Shown here piece by piece: positions 54,129 through 64,000 of a stretch of DNA of 64,000 bases. The position numbers were made by a program, and so were the translations under genes. The first letter of the stretch is position 1. Every line of letters starts with the position of its first letter. The notes below the pieces were generated by a model. It did no database searches and was not told the DNA's origin. It saw only the letters and a program-made list of their open reading frames with translations. This DNA is from Cymbomonas tetramitiformis (taxonomy: Eukaryota; Chlorophyta; Pyramimonadophyceae; Pyramimonadales; Pyramimonadaceae), in NCBI GenBank assembly GCA_001247695.2, contig LGRX02035496.1, positions 9,924 to 73,923 of the forward strand, read 5' to 3'.

Positions 54129-54690
54129 CAGTATTCACTCACCAATAAGAAAGTCCTAAATTTGGGGTCAGCCAGCGAATTTCGTCAAGTTGTGACCCCC
54201 CCCCGCCAGCGCCAGCGACCTATGAAATTGCTAAGAATAAGAAATCCCGATTTCGTAGCTCAGCCAGCCAATTTCTTATTCTTATTACTTAAGGAGGAGG
54301 CAGCCAGCTATCATGAAATTGGCACTCAGCGACGGCCACAGTAGTAAAATTTTAGTACTGGAGTTTTAGTTTGGGTAACTCACTTTTCGCCGACAAGCCA
54401 GCGTTTGCACCTCCGTTCGAAAAAATTCAATAGTCTGTATGATATTTTTATTGAGATAAATTGTGTATAACCATCAAAATCCTTGTTAAATCGAGTAAAC
54501 CCACCAAATAATCCAGCCAAAATTTCTTAACTAGCTTTCACTATGATTCAAGCCAGCCAGCCCCTTGATTTCTTATTTTGGCCAATTTCTTAAGAAATTA
54601 AAGCTAGCCAGCAAATTTCGTCAAGTTGTGACCCCCCAAACGCTGGCTGGTTTCTTATTGCTATTATTTCTTATTGGTGAGTGATTACTG
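54129..54690. mobile_element. Pogo-type MITE, 562 bp
   Basis: The ends CAGTATTCACTCACCAATAAG and CTTATTGGTGAGTGATTACTG are inverted repeats flanked by TA (54127-54128, 54691-54692). Inside are several GCCAGCCAG and TTTCTTATT motifs near both ends. Removing it restores the first coding exon of the pogo-like transposase. Confidence 0.8.
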
Positions 54691-54859
54691 TATCGTCCTC
54701 AGGTTCCGATGAGAAAAGGAGAGGCTTTATGGATGCGAATGGGGAAAGCTTCGGTTTCTGAGAAACCTGCATATCGAACTGCAGGAATTCCCGACCTACT
54801 GAGCCATGGAAAACACCGAACTGAGAAAAGGTGGAAAGAGTTATTGTGATGTCGTAACA

Positions 54860-56560
54860 TTATTCCAGAGTGAGTGTCACTGTCGACCGTTCTGTCACTT
54901 TAAGCGAACAATAGATGTGGCGTCCACTATCACAGTCCAACACAGATTTCCGATGAGAGAGAAGGGCTTCAGTACTAGAAACGGTCTCAATCTTGTCTAT
55001 TTTACGTAAGCACGCCTTCCGATGTGCGACGAGAGCTGGCATACCTTGAGACCACACGTCCCCTCCAATACTAGGAAGAATGCCCTCTTCAAGCAAGGCC
55101 TTGAGCGAGCGCATGACGCGCTCCTTGCCTTCCGTGGATAACAATAGCACGTTCTGCATGACGATCTTCGCACAAGGGGGAACGTACTGGCCTTTGAAGA
55201 TGTAGTCGAAGACGTCACGGAATTCCAAGTCGTTTTGAGGAAGAGAAAGGGGTCGACGACATCGGACAAGCCACAACGTGATGAGGTTATGCAACTCGTC
55301 ACGCCTCTCAGCAGTGACGTGTGGCACAAGGCTCTCGAGCTTGCCCTTTTAAAACACACACAACACACAGAGTGAAAAAACCATTAAAAGCAAGTACATA
55401 GTTATGCTTTAAAATGAGAGCGCACGAGACACTAGGCGAGATATATAGCAAGCAAGAAAAGTCAAAAAAAGTCCTTGGGTCGCACACCTGTGAGCAAGTA
55501 AGACTCAGATGTATCTTTGGAGTCTTTGCTATTACCGCCGGGAGGGTCCCCTCCCTCACCAGAAATAAGCTTGCAATACTCGTTCTTGTGCACCGATGAT
55601 AAATGCGTCCTCAAATTCGGCGTGTTGCCACAGAAAGGCATGGGCTTATTCTCGGGCGGGCACAACCAGGGAAGATATCTTCCTGGGATTGGCCGGCCCG
55701 GGGCCGTGTCACGGAGGCCCGGGCCGAAGGCGGGCCGAAGGAAAAGTTGCGGATGGGCCGAGTCGCATTGAGGGGGAAATCGATAAATTTCCAAAAACTT
55801 ATCGATTTTTGACAAATTGTCATACTGAAAATTAAAATGGGGCGATTTTGGGTTCGGGCCGAGACGGGCCGAAATGTGGCCGAAGTAAATTCCCAATGCG
55901 GGCCGAGTCACCTCCGCGGAAGATATCTACCCTGGGCACAACAAGCATTTGACGAAAACGATTTTGCCAGCCTCATCTTTCTGCACCTTAAAGTGACGCC
56001 AGCAACTCGAACGTCGCTTGCCCCCAGTAGATTCTTCAAACCCGTTGGATTCTGCGTCAGATTCAGCACACTTGTCCAAAAGTGAAAAGGTGGCAATAAG
56101 CACATCGCGAGCACAGGTGAATGTTCACAAGCAGGCACACTGAGATATATCATCGCAGAAAGGCTCGCTAGTGGGGGTCGCGTGAAGTACCTTCCGCAAT
56201 ACGCTCAACATCATCGTGTCTTTGTTTCTTTCTGGCTTTGGCTGCGGCCTCTTCGATTGACGCCTCCTCCTTGCGGCGTGCGCGGAACTCTTTAATATCG
56301 TTCTCATGACCGAGAAGATGCTCTATCGGCTCCCAAGTATCCGCCTTATCGGAAAGATCGGCCCATCCTATCAAAAATTGTGGGGTCACACCACACAGAC
56401 GTTCCGCTTTAATCTCGCGGACTTCGAAGGTTTTATCGTCACCTCCAGCAGGGTCGAAAGGTGATTGCTGAGTTCGTTTGATGTGGCCCTGGCCCTGGGC
56501 GACTAGGGTCACTCCAAAGCTACTCTTCCTTTTCGTGCCTCGTCCGCGCCTTCCGCCCAT
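54860..56560 (-). pseudogene. Chromodomain + BED finger + hAT transposase N-terminal region
   Basis: On the minus strand the first frame (56560-56168) is a chromodomain: FEVREIKAERL...FLIGWADLSDKADTWEPIEHL. Next is a BED zinc finger (about 56080-55560): SSCWRHFKVQKDEAGKIVFV, KCLLCPPENKPM, GNTPNLRTHLSSVHKNEY. It is split by hAT MITE copy 3, whose removal restores the finger. A third frame (55327-54860) has RRPLSLPQNDLEFRDVFDYI, PPCAKIV and GGDVWSQG, typical of the start of a hAT catalytic region. The rest of the transposase is absent, so the gene is truncated. Whether chromodomain and BED exons belong to one transcript is inference from order, strand and spacing. Confidence 0.65.
55667..55934 (+). 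mobile_element. hAT MITE, GATATC family, copy 3
   Basis: 268 bp, CAGGGAAGATATCTT...GGAAGATATCTACCCTG, with a perfect 8-bp duplication GGCACAAC (55659-55666, 55935-55942). It interrupts the BED finger of a hAT transposase. Confidence 0.92.
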
Positions 56561-57189
56561 CTTTCACGTAATCGGCAGTGTCACAAAATTGCAACTCGCA
56601 GGTGTCCACGGCACGGGACCTCTATGACCTGAATTCAATTGGAATGGTAACCTGAAACGATAGAGCCGAAGCTTTAATAAGAGCCTTCATGAAGGCCACG
56701 ATATGGGGTGCTTCATCGATCCGGGGAGCCAATTCTACCCGACAGCTTTTTAAGCCAATGCGATCCTAGCTTGGGCACTTTGTAATACCGGTCCTTCATC
56801 GATCCGGGGAGCCAATCCTACCTGACAGTTTTTTAAGCCAATGCGATACTAGCTTGGGCACTTTGCAATATCGGTTTCCATAACCGATAATCGATTATGA
56901 TCGTATCGATTATGGAATTTCAAATTATAATCGATTGATTCTGATATTTTTCGATTGGTCATCGATCGATTCTGAGTTTTTCCGATTAAACATCGATCGA
57001 TTCTGATTTTTCCTCCTTGTAATTCCTCCGATCCCCCCCCTCGTAATCGATCGATTCTGATTTTTTCGCTCGGTAATCGATCGATTGTGATATTCCGATA
57101 AATCGATTTATCAGAATATCGGACCAACCGATTTACAAAAGGTATGTACCCTATATTGTGAGGTCACAACACTTCCAAGAGGGGAGATC
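56561..57189. repeat. 83-bp tandem pair and ATCGAT-rich block
   Basis: TTCATCGATCCGGGGAGCCA starts two 83-bp units (56712-56794, 56795-56877). 56880-57125 is an imperfect palindrome rich in AATCGATCGATTCTGATTTTT, resembling the hAT MITE at 12000. A purine tract AAGAGGGGAGA (57178-57188) precedes an LTR start. Confidence 0.7.
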
Positions 57190-57760
57190 TGTCAGGGATA
57201 TGACCGATGGCATATGTGTCATACATGTCATACCTGTCATACCTGTCATGTCATGTCATGTCATATGTCATAATGACATACAGTCGTCAAGTATTGTCAG
57301 TACAGTCGACTATGACATGTACAATCATAATGTCTGTCATCCACCTAAGGTGAGTGACATCTGTCATCGAGAGGCCAAGTATATGGCATCGAGATGGCGA
57401 AGCAAGATACATCTTGAAAAGAACAAACTGACTTGATCTGACAAGACGATCTTCGCTTCTAGCATGAACAGAACATCATGCGAGTTTCAAAGGCTATATC
57501 GACCAGCCGATGCGGGAAGTTCACCTAGTGCTCTTGGGTTCACAACCCGATGGTGGTAACGCATGCGATGCGTGAGAGCACTAGAGTATATGAGGAGCAT
57601 TGGGCTCGAGCAAGCACTTCTGGTCTGCAGACTGCTGCACTCATAATATCCCACCAAACTATTGCGTTTCGCTGTTACCGTTCAATAACAACGGCGTCAC
57701 ATATATTGTTCGTATATAAACGTGACACTCACCGTGCGTGTCATCATATCCAGCAAAGCA
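57190..57760 (+). repeat. LTR, inverted relative of 22151-22741
   Basis: It starts TGTCAGGGATATGACC after a purine tract, has a TGTCATACC/TGTCATG-rich stretch, shares GGGTTCACAACCCGATGGTGGTA with the copy at 22330, and ends about CATATCCAGCA. The end is approximate. Confidence 0.5.
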
Positions 57761-57996
57761 CGACATCACAAGTTGGAAGGGTGAAGATGGCGAGATAAAA
57801 GCAGGTGTACGCCCCTCGAACGGAAAAGATTAATTCCACTTCACGAACGTCGTCGTCTTGTCCTTAAGAAGAGGTCATTCCCCCGGTGCATGTGCACGCG
57901 TTGATCTATCAGCCGGAGACGAAAACGTCCACCGATTCTAGAATTGCAATTGTATTCGTATGACAGTATGGTGTGACCGTTATGGGTGTGTCACCT
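57761..57996. other. Spacer between LTR and gag fragment
   Basis: No gene; a GGTGTGTCACC-type sequence at 57985-57995 resembles the LTR hairpins nearby. Confidence 0.3.
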
Positions 57997-58908
57997 TCAG
58001 TGTCGATGCACCTGTGACCGCACCAAACGTTGTTCCCGCGCCAAAATCGGCTGCGGGTCTACGTTTGCGGGGTAACGCAAGGCCGCATGCTCCTCCTGCT
58101 GCGACTCCCGTAGCGCCACCGGTGCGCAGCCCTTGATGATGTCGATCAGAGCCCGCCAGCCATCTCGGTCAGACGAAGCATCCGTACCGGTAAGCCAGAC
58201 ATACGCGTTGCTGTGCTTCTCCACCACGAGAGCAAGCACGTCGTACAGAAGGCCATTCACCCGGCTCACAACCGGGGTAAGGGGGTCGTCGAGATCAAAG
58301 GACTTCAGCTCCAGTCCAGCTGACTCGAACTCTGTACGTAGTTGCACCACCAGGTCGGACAGAAGGCCAACGTCGTCCGTACCGCGAAAATGGTGTTTCT
58401 TGTCACCAAGAACGTCCTCGCGGATGCTCTTGGCCCAGGCACGATGCAAACGTGCCTTGTAGATTTCGTCGGTCAACTTCGCCTGCTCCTGCAAGTAACG
58501 CCTGATGGCTACGTCGGTGTCCTCGTTCGAAGCAGGGTTGGGGGTCGGAACAGTCGGTGTCCGCACCGTCGGGCTGTTCCGAACCCCGTCGATGAGCCTC
58601 AGCGAGGCGTCAATGTCGCTATCCCTCGTGAGGGACTTTTTCGCTCTTGTGATCATACCCATAACTCTGAAAGCCTGATGGGAGGTGGCACGCCGTGGCG
58701 CGTTCGGGTAATGCCGTGGGGAAAATGCGACGTCGCAGCCACGGAAAGAGCGGTAGAGCCATGCGAGCGAGGGGCACTGGAAGACTTCGTCGAGGTCAAA
58801 GGTGCTGCAGCCACCAGCCCAAGAATCGGTAGCAAGCGGGATCAGGGCAAGCGGAATACCGTAAATGAACATTGCGCCGACGAAGCCCGGTCGAGGTCGA
58901 ATCCCCAT
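57997..58908 (-). pseudogene. E8 gag fragment, relative of E7 gag
   Basis: From MGMITRAKKSLTRDSDIDAS (about 58663) the frame matches E7 Gag at most residues through PQPILAREQRLVR, then breaks at about 58017. An N-terminal extension in the same frame (to 58908) is rich in hydrophobic residues and is absent or shifted in E7. The rest of gag and the 3' LTR are missing. Confidence 0.75.
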
Positions 58909-59064
58909 AGCTGCGGCTCAAAGTCGCTCACCGCAAACCGCTCATCTCAAAATTCCCGTGAGCACCCAAACGCGCCGTCGCGCACCACCTCTCCAAGCGG
59001 CTGCTTTAGCCAATCATGGCCAAACTAGCTGTGGAAAATAGCGTGGAATGGGTCCACGACTTAC

Positions 59065-59322
59065 TGGAATATCCCGGTTCACGGATATCAGACAGTCCTG
59101 GAACCAATATAGATAATCTCTCATAAGAAATAAACCCTAAGCTAGATATATCCGGAACGGTCTCGAAGTCGGAACGGTATCGGTCCTAGCTACCTGTGAC
59201 ACCTTGATGTGTCACAGCACAGGCTTACGGATCAGTCACGGTCCAGTGTTGGCTACCTAAGAATCTGTCATAGGGGCCTGCACCGGGACTCCCTGTCAGG
59301 GCTGCCTATACAGATTTCAGCA
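59065..59322 (-). repeat. E8 5' LTR
   Basis: On the minus strand it starts TGCTGAAATCTGTATAGGCA, the same start as the truncated E7 LTR (31689), and ends GGATATTCCA. It is followed by GTAAGTCGTGGACCC as putative primer site. Confidence 0.65.
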
Positions 59323-60605
59323 TATTCTACTCCTAATAGCGAGGGTTTTGAATTTCAAAAAATTGCCCGGAAAACGTTTGGGGATTTTGACCCAAAGCCC
59401 AAAGCCCCCGCACTGCTTGGCGCGAAGGCCAACCCCCCCCGCCTTGGAAAATGATTCGTGTGAGCTTGGTGTGTCACCTTCGGTGGTGCACCTCGGTGAC
59501 GACTGCTCCTTACGTCCTTGGCGATAGCATATAGTCTACTTCTAATAGTATCACGTGACCTTTCCGGTTCACCCTCGTTGTTCACACGCCCCCCTTTATT
59601 ACTATTACACCCACTACCGCATGCGACACGAAAGTCATCGCGCTCATCATCCTAATTCGTAAGAGTACGAAAATGATTTATGTTATCGAATATTCATTCC
59701 GAAAACGGGGATTAATCCCACACAAATTGTTTATGGCAAATTTCGTTTTCGTACAAATTTAAGTTGTATCAAACTAAATGCATCAACATACCAATATTTG
59801 TTGTCATTGTTATTTAAAAATCCCCAAAGTTTGAGTAACCCTTAACGGTTACACAAGTTTTATTGCATCAATGTCATGCCATTCCCATTTAGAAATTACA
59901 ACGCCTACTTAGAACAATATACAGATATATTTTCATAGTAGGCCGTGCCAAACACACACACACAGTTTTATCTTTCAAAAATATCAGAATAAAGTTTTTG
60001 AGTCTTGCACATTGCATATCAACTGTGTTGTGTTTGGCGCCAAAAGCTGTCCCTGTTACTCAGCTACAGATTTCTATACTCCTACGTGTACATTTGTCAT
60101 CTGTACTCAGGTACTGCATACATTTTGAATTCTGACTCGTCTGCAACAATTGTCATCAGTACTCTGTGTCCATATACATATTGTACTACTCTTTGACTTC
60201 TGTCCAAATTGTCATTATACCTCATAATTATCCATTCTGTGCCAGCAGTGTCAACACTGAGAGTTTGTACTCATTGTTTCCCTAGCATTCCCAAAAAATG
60301 TTTGAAGGAATATTCCAAAGCTTAGGTATTTTGTTGTGTTGTTGTTACCCGCATGCAAGTCATTAGCCCGCACATCCCATACCGAAAATGCTATTTGAGT
60401 CGAGTCTCGAGTGTTGGCAATTATTTTAAGTAACTCCCAAGAAATACTATGTTAAGGGAAGAACACTATATAAAAGTCAACAATATCATCCATTCACTGG
60501 TGGTCGATGCTAATCTTGCTCGATGACAAGCTCTGCGATGCGGTAGTTTCGGGCTCGTGAAAACTACGGGATCTAGTTGCATGCCCTGTTAGCGCATTTA
60601 CGACT
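59323..60605. other. AT-rich spacer, no gene seen
   Basis: About 1.3 kb with a short CA repeat (59952-59964) and no credible ORF or transposon end. Confidence 0.4.
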
Positions 60606-60911
60606 TTGACTTCTTATTGTTTCCGCGGCAGAAGCGAAAACGACATGCTTTTTTTACAGGAATCGACCGAAGTAGAACAGAAATCGGAGTTGTCTGAAAG
60701 CACAAATCCAAAGCCAGCTGTAATGACGACAACTACGGACAGCTGTGCTGCTCTTACGTTGTTTGATTTCCATAACGATGTAGACCTATCCAAGCAAACT
60801 ATTTGTTACGTCAATATCCTATGTGATAAACAGCACACAGTTTTGTTCCCACCCATTTTTCACTCTAGCATCTCCAGGTTAGTGGCCCAAGAGTTGTTAG
60901 GGGTCTGCTGA
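60606..60911 (+). CDS. Hypothetical ORF, 101 aa
   Basis: The frame starts MTSYCFRGRSENDMLF and ends AQELLGVC. It has a polar middle and no domain. It may be an exon of a host gene or chance. Confidence 0.2.
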   Translation: MTSYCFRGRSENDMLFLQESTEVEQKSELSESTNPKPAVMTTTTDSCAALTLFDFHNDVDLSKQTICYVNILCDKQHTVLFPPIFHSSISRLVAQELLGVC

Positions 60912-61584
60912 CCGGTGTGAGTGGCCCCTCCTCTATTCTAGGGCACAGTCAAGACAACGACACAACTCGACCGCAGTGTTGTAAAACGTTTCGCCAACTT
61001 AGGAAGAGCCTGGGCACAACATTGCAAACGATCACGCTGTTCGAGTGGGTATGCACCGAGATGAGCAGAAAGAAAGAAAGAAAGAGCACTGAACAATGAT
61101 TTGTCCATGCCTGTCACGAACTATCTTTCCGAAGCGGCTACTGCTTGTGTGTCCTCTTGAGATCTTGAGGGACTTCAGAAGTTTCTGGTCTCGAAAAATG
61201 AAACGTAACCTTCTCCCGAAGAATTTAAGACGGCTCTTTCCAGTGTAGAACAAGGACACTTACATAGCCAGAGTTGAAGGTCCGACCTTTGACTCTTGCT
61301 TTTACAGGGGTGAAAGCAATACTTTTTCAACAGAAGCCCACTAGAGATCGCTCGAGTAGACGTAGATACCAGTCCACAAAAATTCTCACCGTTTAACTCA
61401 ATTCAAATCGATTCAACAGTAAAAAAGTGAAAACGAAGTGCAAATTAATAAGCCCTAAACTCACCGAAATATTCATGAGCGTGTTGGGCAGTCTGCTTCG
61501 AAACGATATTCTAGACATTAGTAAAGGCTATGCGCAAGACCACATTTACTTCTTTACCGTCGCTGTTTTCGGTCCAACAAAGAC
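60912..61584. other. Spacer, nothing recognised
   Basis: Short frames only. An AAAG run lies at 61067-61085. Confidence 0.4.
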
Positions 61585-62223
61585 TTAGCTCCTACTGCCA
61601 TATTTGTAGCCTTCCGTATCAGCGGTATCGCATACGTTGATAGAGCAGGCAGATAAGTTCGATAAGTATTCATCGTTTGCCTTGTCAAACACTGCTTTCG
61701 AGGCTTCCCTGCGTTCATGCTTTCTCGCCTCATCCCTCTCCTTCTGCAAAGGCTTGCCTTTTATTTCACCTTCTCGCGCCCACTTGTCGACCACGGCAGC
61801 AGCGTCTTCGCCAACGTCTGGGAGGCGTCCCTGCCGATCCTTCAGTGATACACAACCACCCTTCACAAGAACTTCGAAGATGTCCTCAAACTTAAAGTCT
61901 CCTGTTGTATCGTCTGCATATGCCTTAGAAGCATAATGCATAGCCACCTTTCCTTCTGAATCCTCAGCGTTTGGTTCAGCTCCGGCTTCAAGCAGCGCCT
62001 TGGCGCACTTCATGGCGCCATACGAACACGCTTTCATCAACCACGTTGCCCCTGTTTCAGGGTCAGCATATTTCAAGTCAATCTTAAAGTCGCCAGCGTC
62101 ATCGTTTTCCAAAGCCTCGATATTGCCTCCCATGATCTCAACTGCTGAGTTCTTGTATTTCCTTGCCTTTGAACCTCCCCTTGGCTGAAAGCTGTTCGTT
62201 TTTCTTATGAATCGAAATATCAT
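61585..62223 (-). CDS. Ankyrin-repeat protein, single exon
   Basis: The frame encodes 212 aa. One clear ankyrin repeat, GATWLMKACSYGAMKCAKALLEAGAEPNAED (about 58-88), is followed by a second, SEGKVAMHYASKAY..FEDIFEVLVKGGCVSLKD, with an insertion. A charged region (KERDEARKHERREASKAVFDKAN) then precedes a short C-terminal tail. The start may be the internal MGGNIEALEND (about 62133), because the upstream part reads like 5' UTR or intron (a TTTCAG acceptor-like sequence precedes it). Ankyrin repeats bind proteins; no specific role can be assigned. The frame is undamaged and is not part of a recognised transposon, so this may be a host gene. Confidence 0.6.
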   Translation of the reverse strand: MIFRFIRKTNSFQPRGGSKARKYKNSAVEIMGGNIEALENDDAGDFKIDLKYADPETGATWLMKACSYGAMKCAKALLEAGAEPNAEDSEGKVAMHYASKAYADDTTGDFKFEDIFEVLVKGGCVSLKDRQGRLPDVGEDAAAVVDKWAREGEIKGKPLQKERDEARKHERREASKAVFDKANDEYLSNLSACSINVCDTADTEGYKYGSRS

Positions 62224-64000
62224 ATGTAGAGTATATGTTCAATGTTATGCTAGATCTTTTATCGATCCTGCCTCCTGCGCTCGTGCGCTGGTCCCTCGCT
62301 CGCTCCCGATCCCCGCGCCGGGGCCGCGTCCTAATCGTCATCTTGAAGCGCTTATTTCGCGTTTCCCGGAAAAAAATTACGCCGGAGAGGGTTCATGAGC
62401 TGCGCGTTGGCGCCGTGATGTAATCCAGGTGCCACGCCAGCGTTGGCGGCACCCAATAAATCAAGGCGCCACGCCAGCGGCGTTGCGCGCCACCACGCCG
62501 ATATAACTTGCGCGCCACCGCCACGCCACCGCCAACGCCAAAAACCCAAAGCGCACCCATGCATATAATTTAATGGCATATTCCATACGATATCGTGGCA
62601 CTTGTAGAGGTTGTATGTTAATGTAGTGTGAAGTGTCACAGATCACAGACTAAATCGTAAATGCCCCATTATTTAGGGATAGCAACATTGAACATTGCAG
62701 ACGATCCTCGATAGGCATGCGATGGCAAAGCATATCCGATCGGATGCAATGCATGGCCACAAGAGCCAGGCCGAGGCGACAAAATAAGCACGCCACCAGG
62801 AAATTGGCTGATCTTCGCAACGCTCTCAAGCGAAGGGCGTATAGTCGTATTTACATTCGGGGGGAAATGACGTGTAAAACACTAATCCTTCAGCGCAGGT
62901 GTGGCCTGTGTCACCTCGATGGAAAACTTTGTGCTACCAGAGAGTTAATGTTTCGGCCGTACACAGTTTCTGAAGACTGACTTACGTTTCGGGTGCCTCA
63001 GTTGCGGTCTCAAGATCTCAGCTTTTCAGGACTTGCCCAATTGGCGCCCGAAACCTCACGCTCATGGCGTGAAAAGAAGAAGCTCGAACACACCTGCCGG
63101 GTCCCTGTATCAGCCGCACACGCGGTCCGCAGAAAAGAGGTATCGCCACTTCGGCAACTGATCTTTCGGTGAACACCACAGCTTCGAAATAGACATCGCT
63201 TCGTACCGCTGCCAAATATGTGTGTAAATCTGGTATCTAGCTGCTTATTCTGTCTATTATTGAATGACAATCCCGCGAGGATCCTTTTGCTGCTGATTCT
63301 TGCTTACAGACTAATGCAGCGCAGAAAAAAAAAGTCATGTCACCTGCGCTACAATTTAGGGGACTCCTGTGCATGCATCAATTGCGCGTGCAAGAGAATT
63401 AGCTTACCAGCCCTCAGAGACGTAGGTGCGAAAGAAAGTCTAGTGTTTGTTGCTGACCTGCGTGCATCTCCGCCGATTTCTAACACGTTGAAATGCCTGT
63501 GCACACTTCGCACTGGAAGTGTGCGACCCCTGACTCGTGTAACAACCAGGCTGTGAAAGTGGTCGCGCCTTTTGGATGTGCCCAGGACAACGGAGTCGTC
63601 GAATTGTAGGAGAACATCACGAACCGTCCGGTAAAGATCATGCCTGGCGACGATAGCATACCTTGAACGTTTCTTCCCCGAAGAGAATCAATTTACCATA
63701 CAGCACCTGGCGTCTTTGCTGTGCCTGCGCACTGCCTTCCGTTCCATGACACAGCGGGTGCCTTCACAGCTCCGCCGCGTACGTAACGCATGGACTGAGA
63801 CTGAGACGGTACATTTGTTCTTCCTTCCGCCTCCTCAGGTGCTCCGCATCCACCGAAGATAAGCCCACAGGTAGAGAGCTCGACCGCGGAAGCGTGCGCC
63901 CTGGGTGGCCCTACAGACACACTTCTGTCGCGTGGCGCCTTCTGCTCCGGCATCCCTCTGAGCGCTGCCTTCGGGCCTGTCGGGCGTGGGAGGCTTCGTC
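62224..64000. other. Right-end region without a confident gene
   Basis: A GC-rich short repeat of GCGCCACGCCAGCG type lies at 62420-62535. Short frames at 62717-62980, 63218-63556 (MCVNLVSSCLFCLLL..., 112 aa) and 63693-63953 (minus) show no domain. Any of them could be exons of a gene that continues beyond the window. Confidence 0.35.

Larger units (their letters stand above)
51541..54772 (-). pseudogene. Pogo/Tc5-like DDE transposase gene with Tudor-like tail, twice interrupted
   Basis: Read on the minus strand: MQVSQKPKLSPFAS (54772) through RRGQLKRKRYDNEEK, an HTH-like region (ISRWANSKASDGTPF), then SASPNWRVNFMRRNNFSTRK, the CENP-B/Tc5-type DNA-binding motif. An intron (about 53448-53540) leads to a DDE_1 core: LNVDQVPLPF, DVHVYWQKCAWVDRPS, FADNLDAQIQPEYL and THWSQPVDQG. 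The C-terminus (VGWHLMFKWNGVGWCHGW..FEVVYEDGDRRDHIL) looks Tudor-like. A MITE (54129-54690) at a TA joins EPEDD to TWPTVLG in frame, and a 4-bp-TSD element (51982-52637) sits near the 3' end. There are frameshifts near 52752 and in the N-terminal third, so it is dead. Boundaries of the parent transposon are not certain. Confidence 0.75.

Noticed and set aside
48179..54690. A single 6.5-kb autonomous pogo element
   Set aside because: The transposase first exon continues beyond 54690 in frame, and a second left end at 54129 pairs better with 54690, so a MITE insertion is the simpler reading; not fully excluded.
62352..62646. Small minus-strand proteins over the GCGCCACGCC repeat
   Set aside because: They are alanine/tryptophan-rich translations of a short GC repeat.

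Overview
The window comes from a nuclear genome of an intron-containing photosynthetic eukaryote, most likely a repeat-rich green-lineage or other algal genome. The evidence is one clear eight-exon gene for glucuronokinase (an enzyme of plants and algae), GT-AG introns, plant-type transposon superfamilies, and no bacterial gene organisation. I cannot name the species from the sequence.

Most of the 64 kb is layered mobile DNA. From left to right: LTR retroelement E1 (1-1648) abuts a gag-only retroelement, E1b (1649-11437). The E1b gag gene is interrupted by a 7.2-kb Mutator-like element (MULE, 2228-9392, 9-bp target duplication) and by a 280-bp hAT MITE. Next is the glucuronokinase gene (13310-15555, minus), the only convincing complete host gene. 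It is followed by an LTR fragment (E3) and a young LTR element, E4 (16455-22148), with 196-bp LTRs differing at two bases; its gag carries a 2.4-kb hAT-like insertion. Then comes about 7 kb of AT-rich degenerate repeat (22.1-29.2 kb), a gag element E7 (29178-31753), and a 13.7-kb nest, E6 (31754-45477). E6 is a gag-only LTR element of about 3.3 kb blown apart by five DNA transposons, each with its own target duplication: a 3-bp-TSD element made of CCAAGGGCTTGG repeats, two TGT/ACA-ended elements with 4-bp TSDs, a hAT MITE, and a 4.9-kb giant foldback element. An inverted relative of E1 (45478-47206) follows. The stretch 48.1-56.6 kb is a second nest, with a pogo-like transposase gene, a chromodomain/BED-hAT transposase gene and a TIR element of unknown class, themselves hit by MITEs. 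The last 7 kb contains a gag fragment, an ankyrin-repeat ORF and little else.

The most interesting object is the MULE. Besides a transposase with an N-terminal zinc finger, MULE core, SWIM and PHD fingers, it carries a predicted SAM methyltransferase-like gene, a predicted TET/JBP-like 2-oxoglutarate/Fe(II) dioxygenase gene and a convergent cysteine-rich gene. Together they look like a DNA-modification cargo, possibly used against host silencing. Three identical 16-bp palindromes spaced 21 bp apart precede the cargo, and the transposase intron can pair 18 bases over its own 5' splice site.

No reverse transcriptase, integrase or protease gene was seen, although at least six gag/LTR elements are present. 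These retroelements therefore look non-autonomous. Three of the Gag families share an unusual hydrophobic, membrane-like segment after the zinc knuckle. All functional statements rest on motif reading only; no database search was possible.
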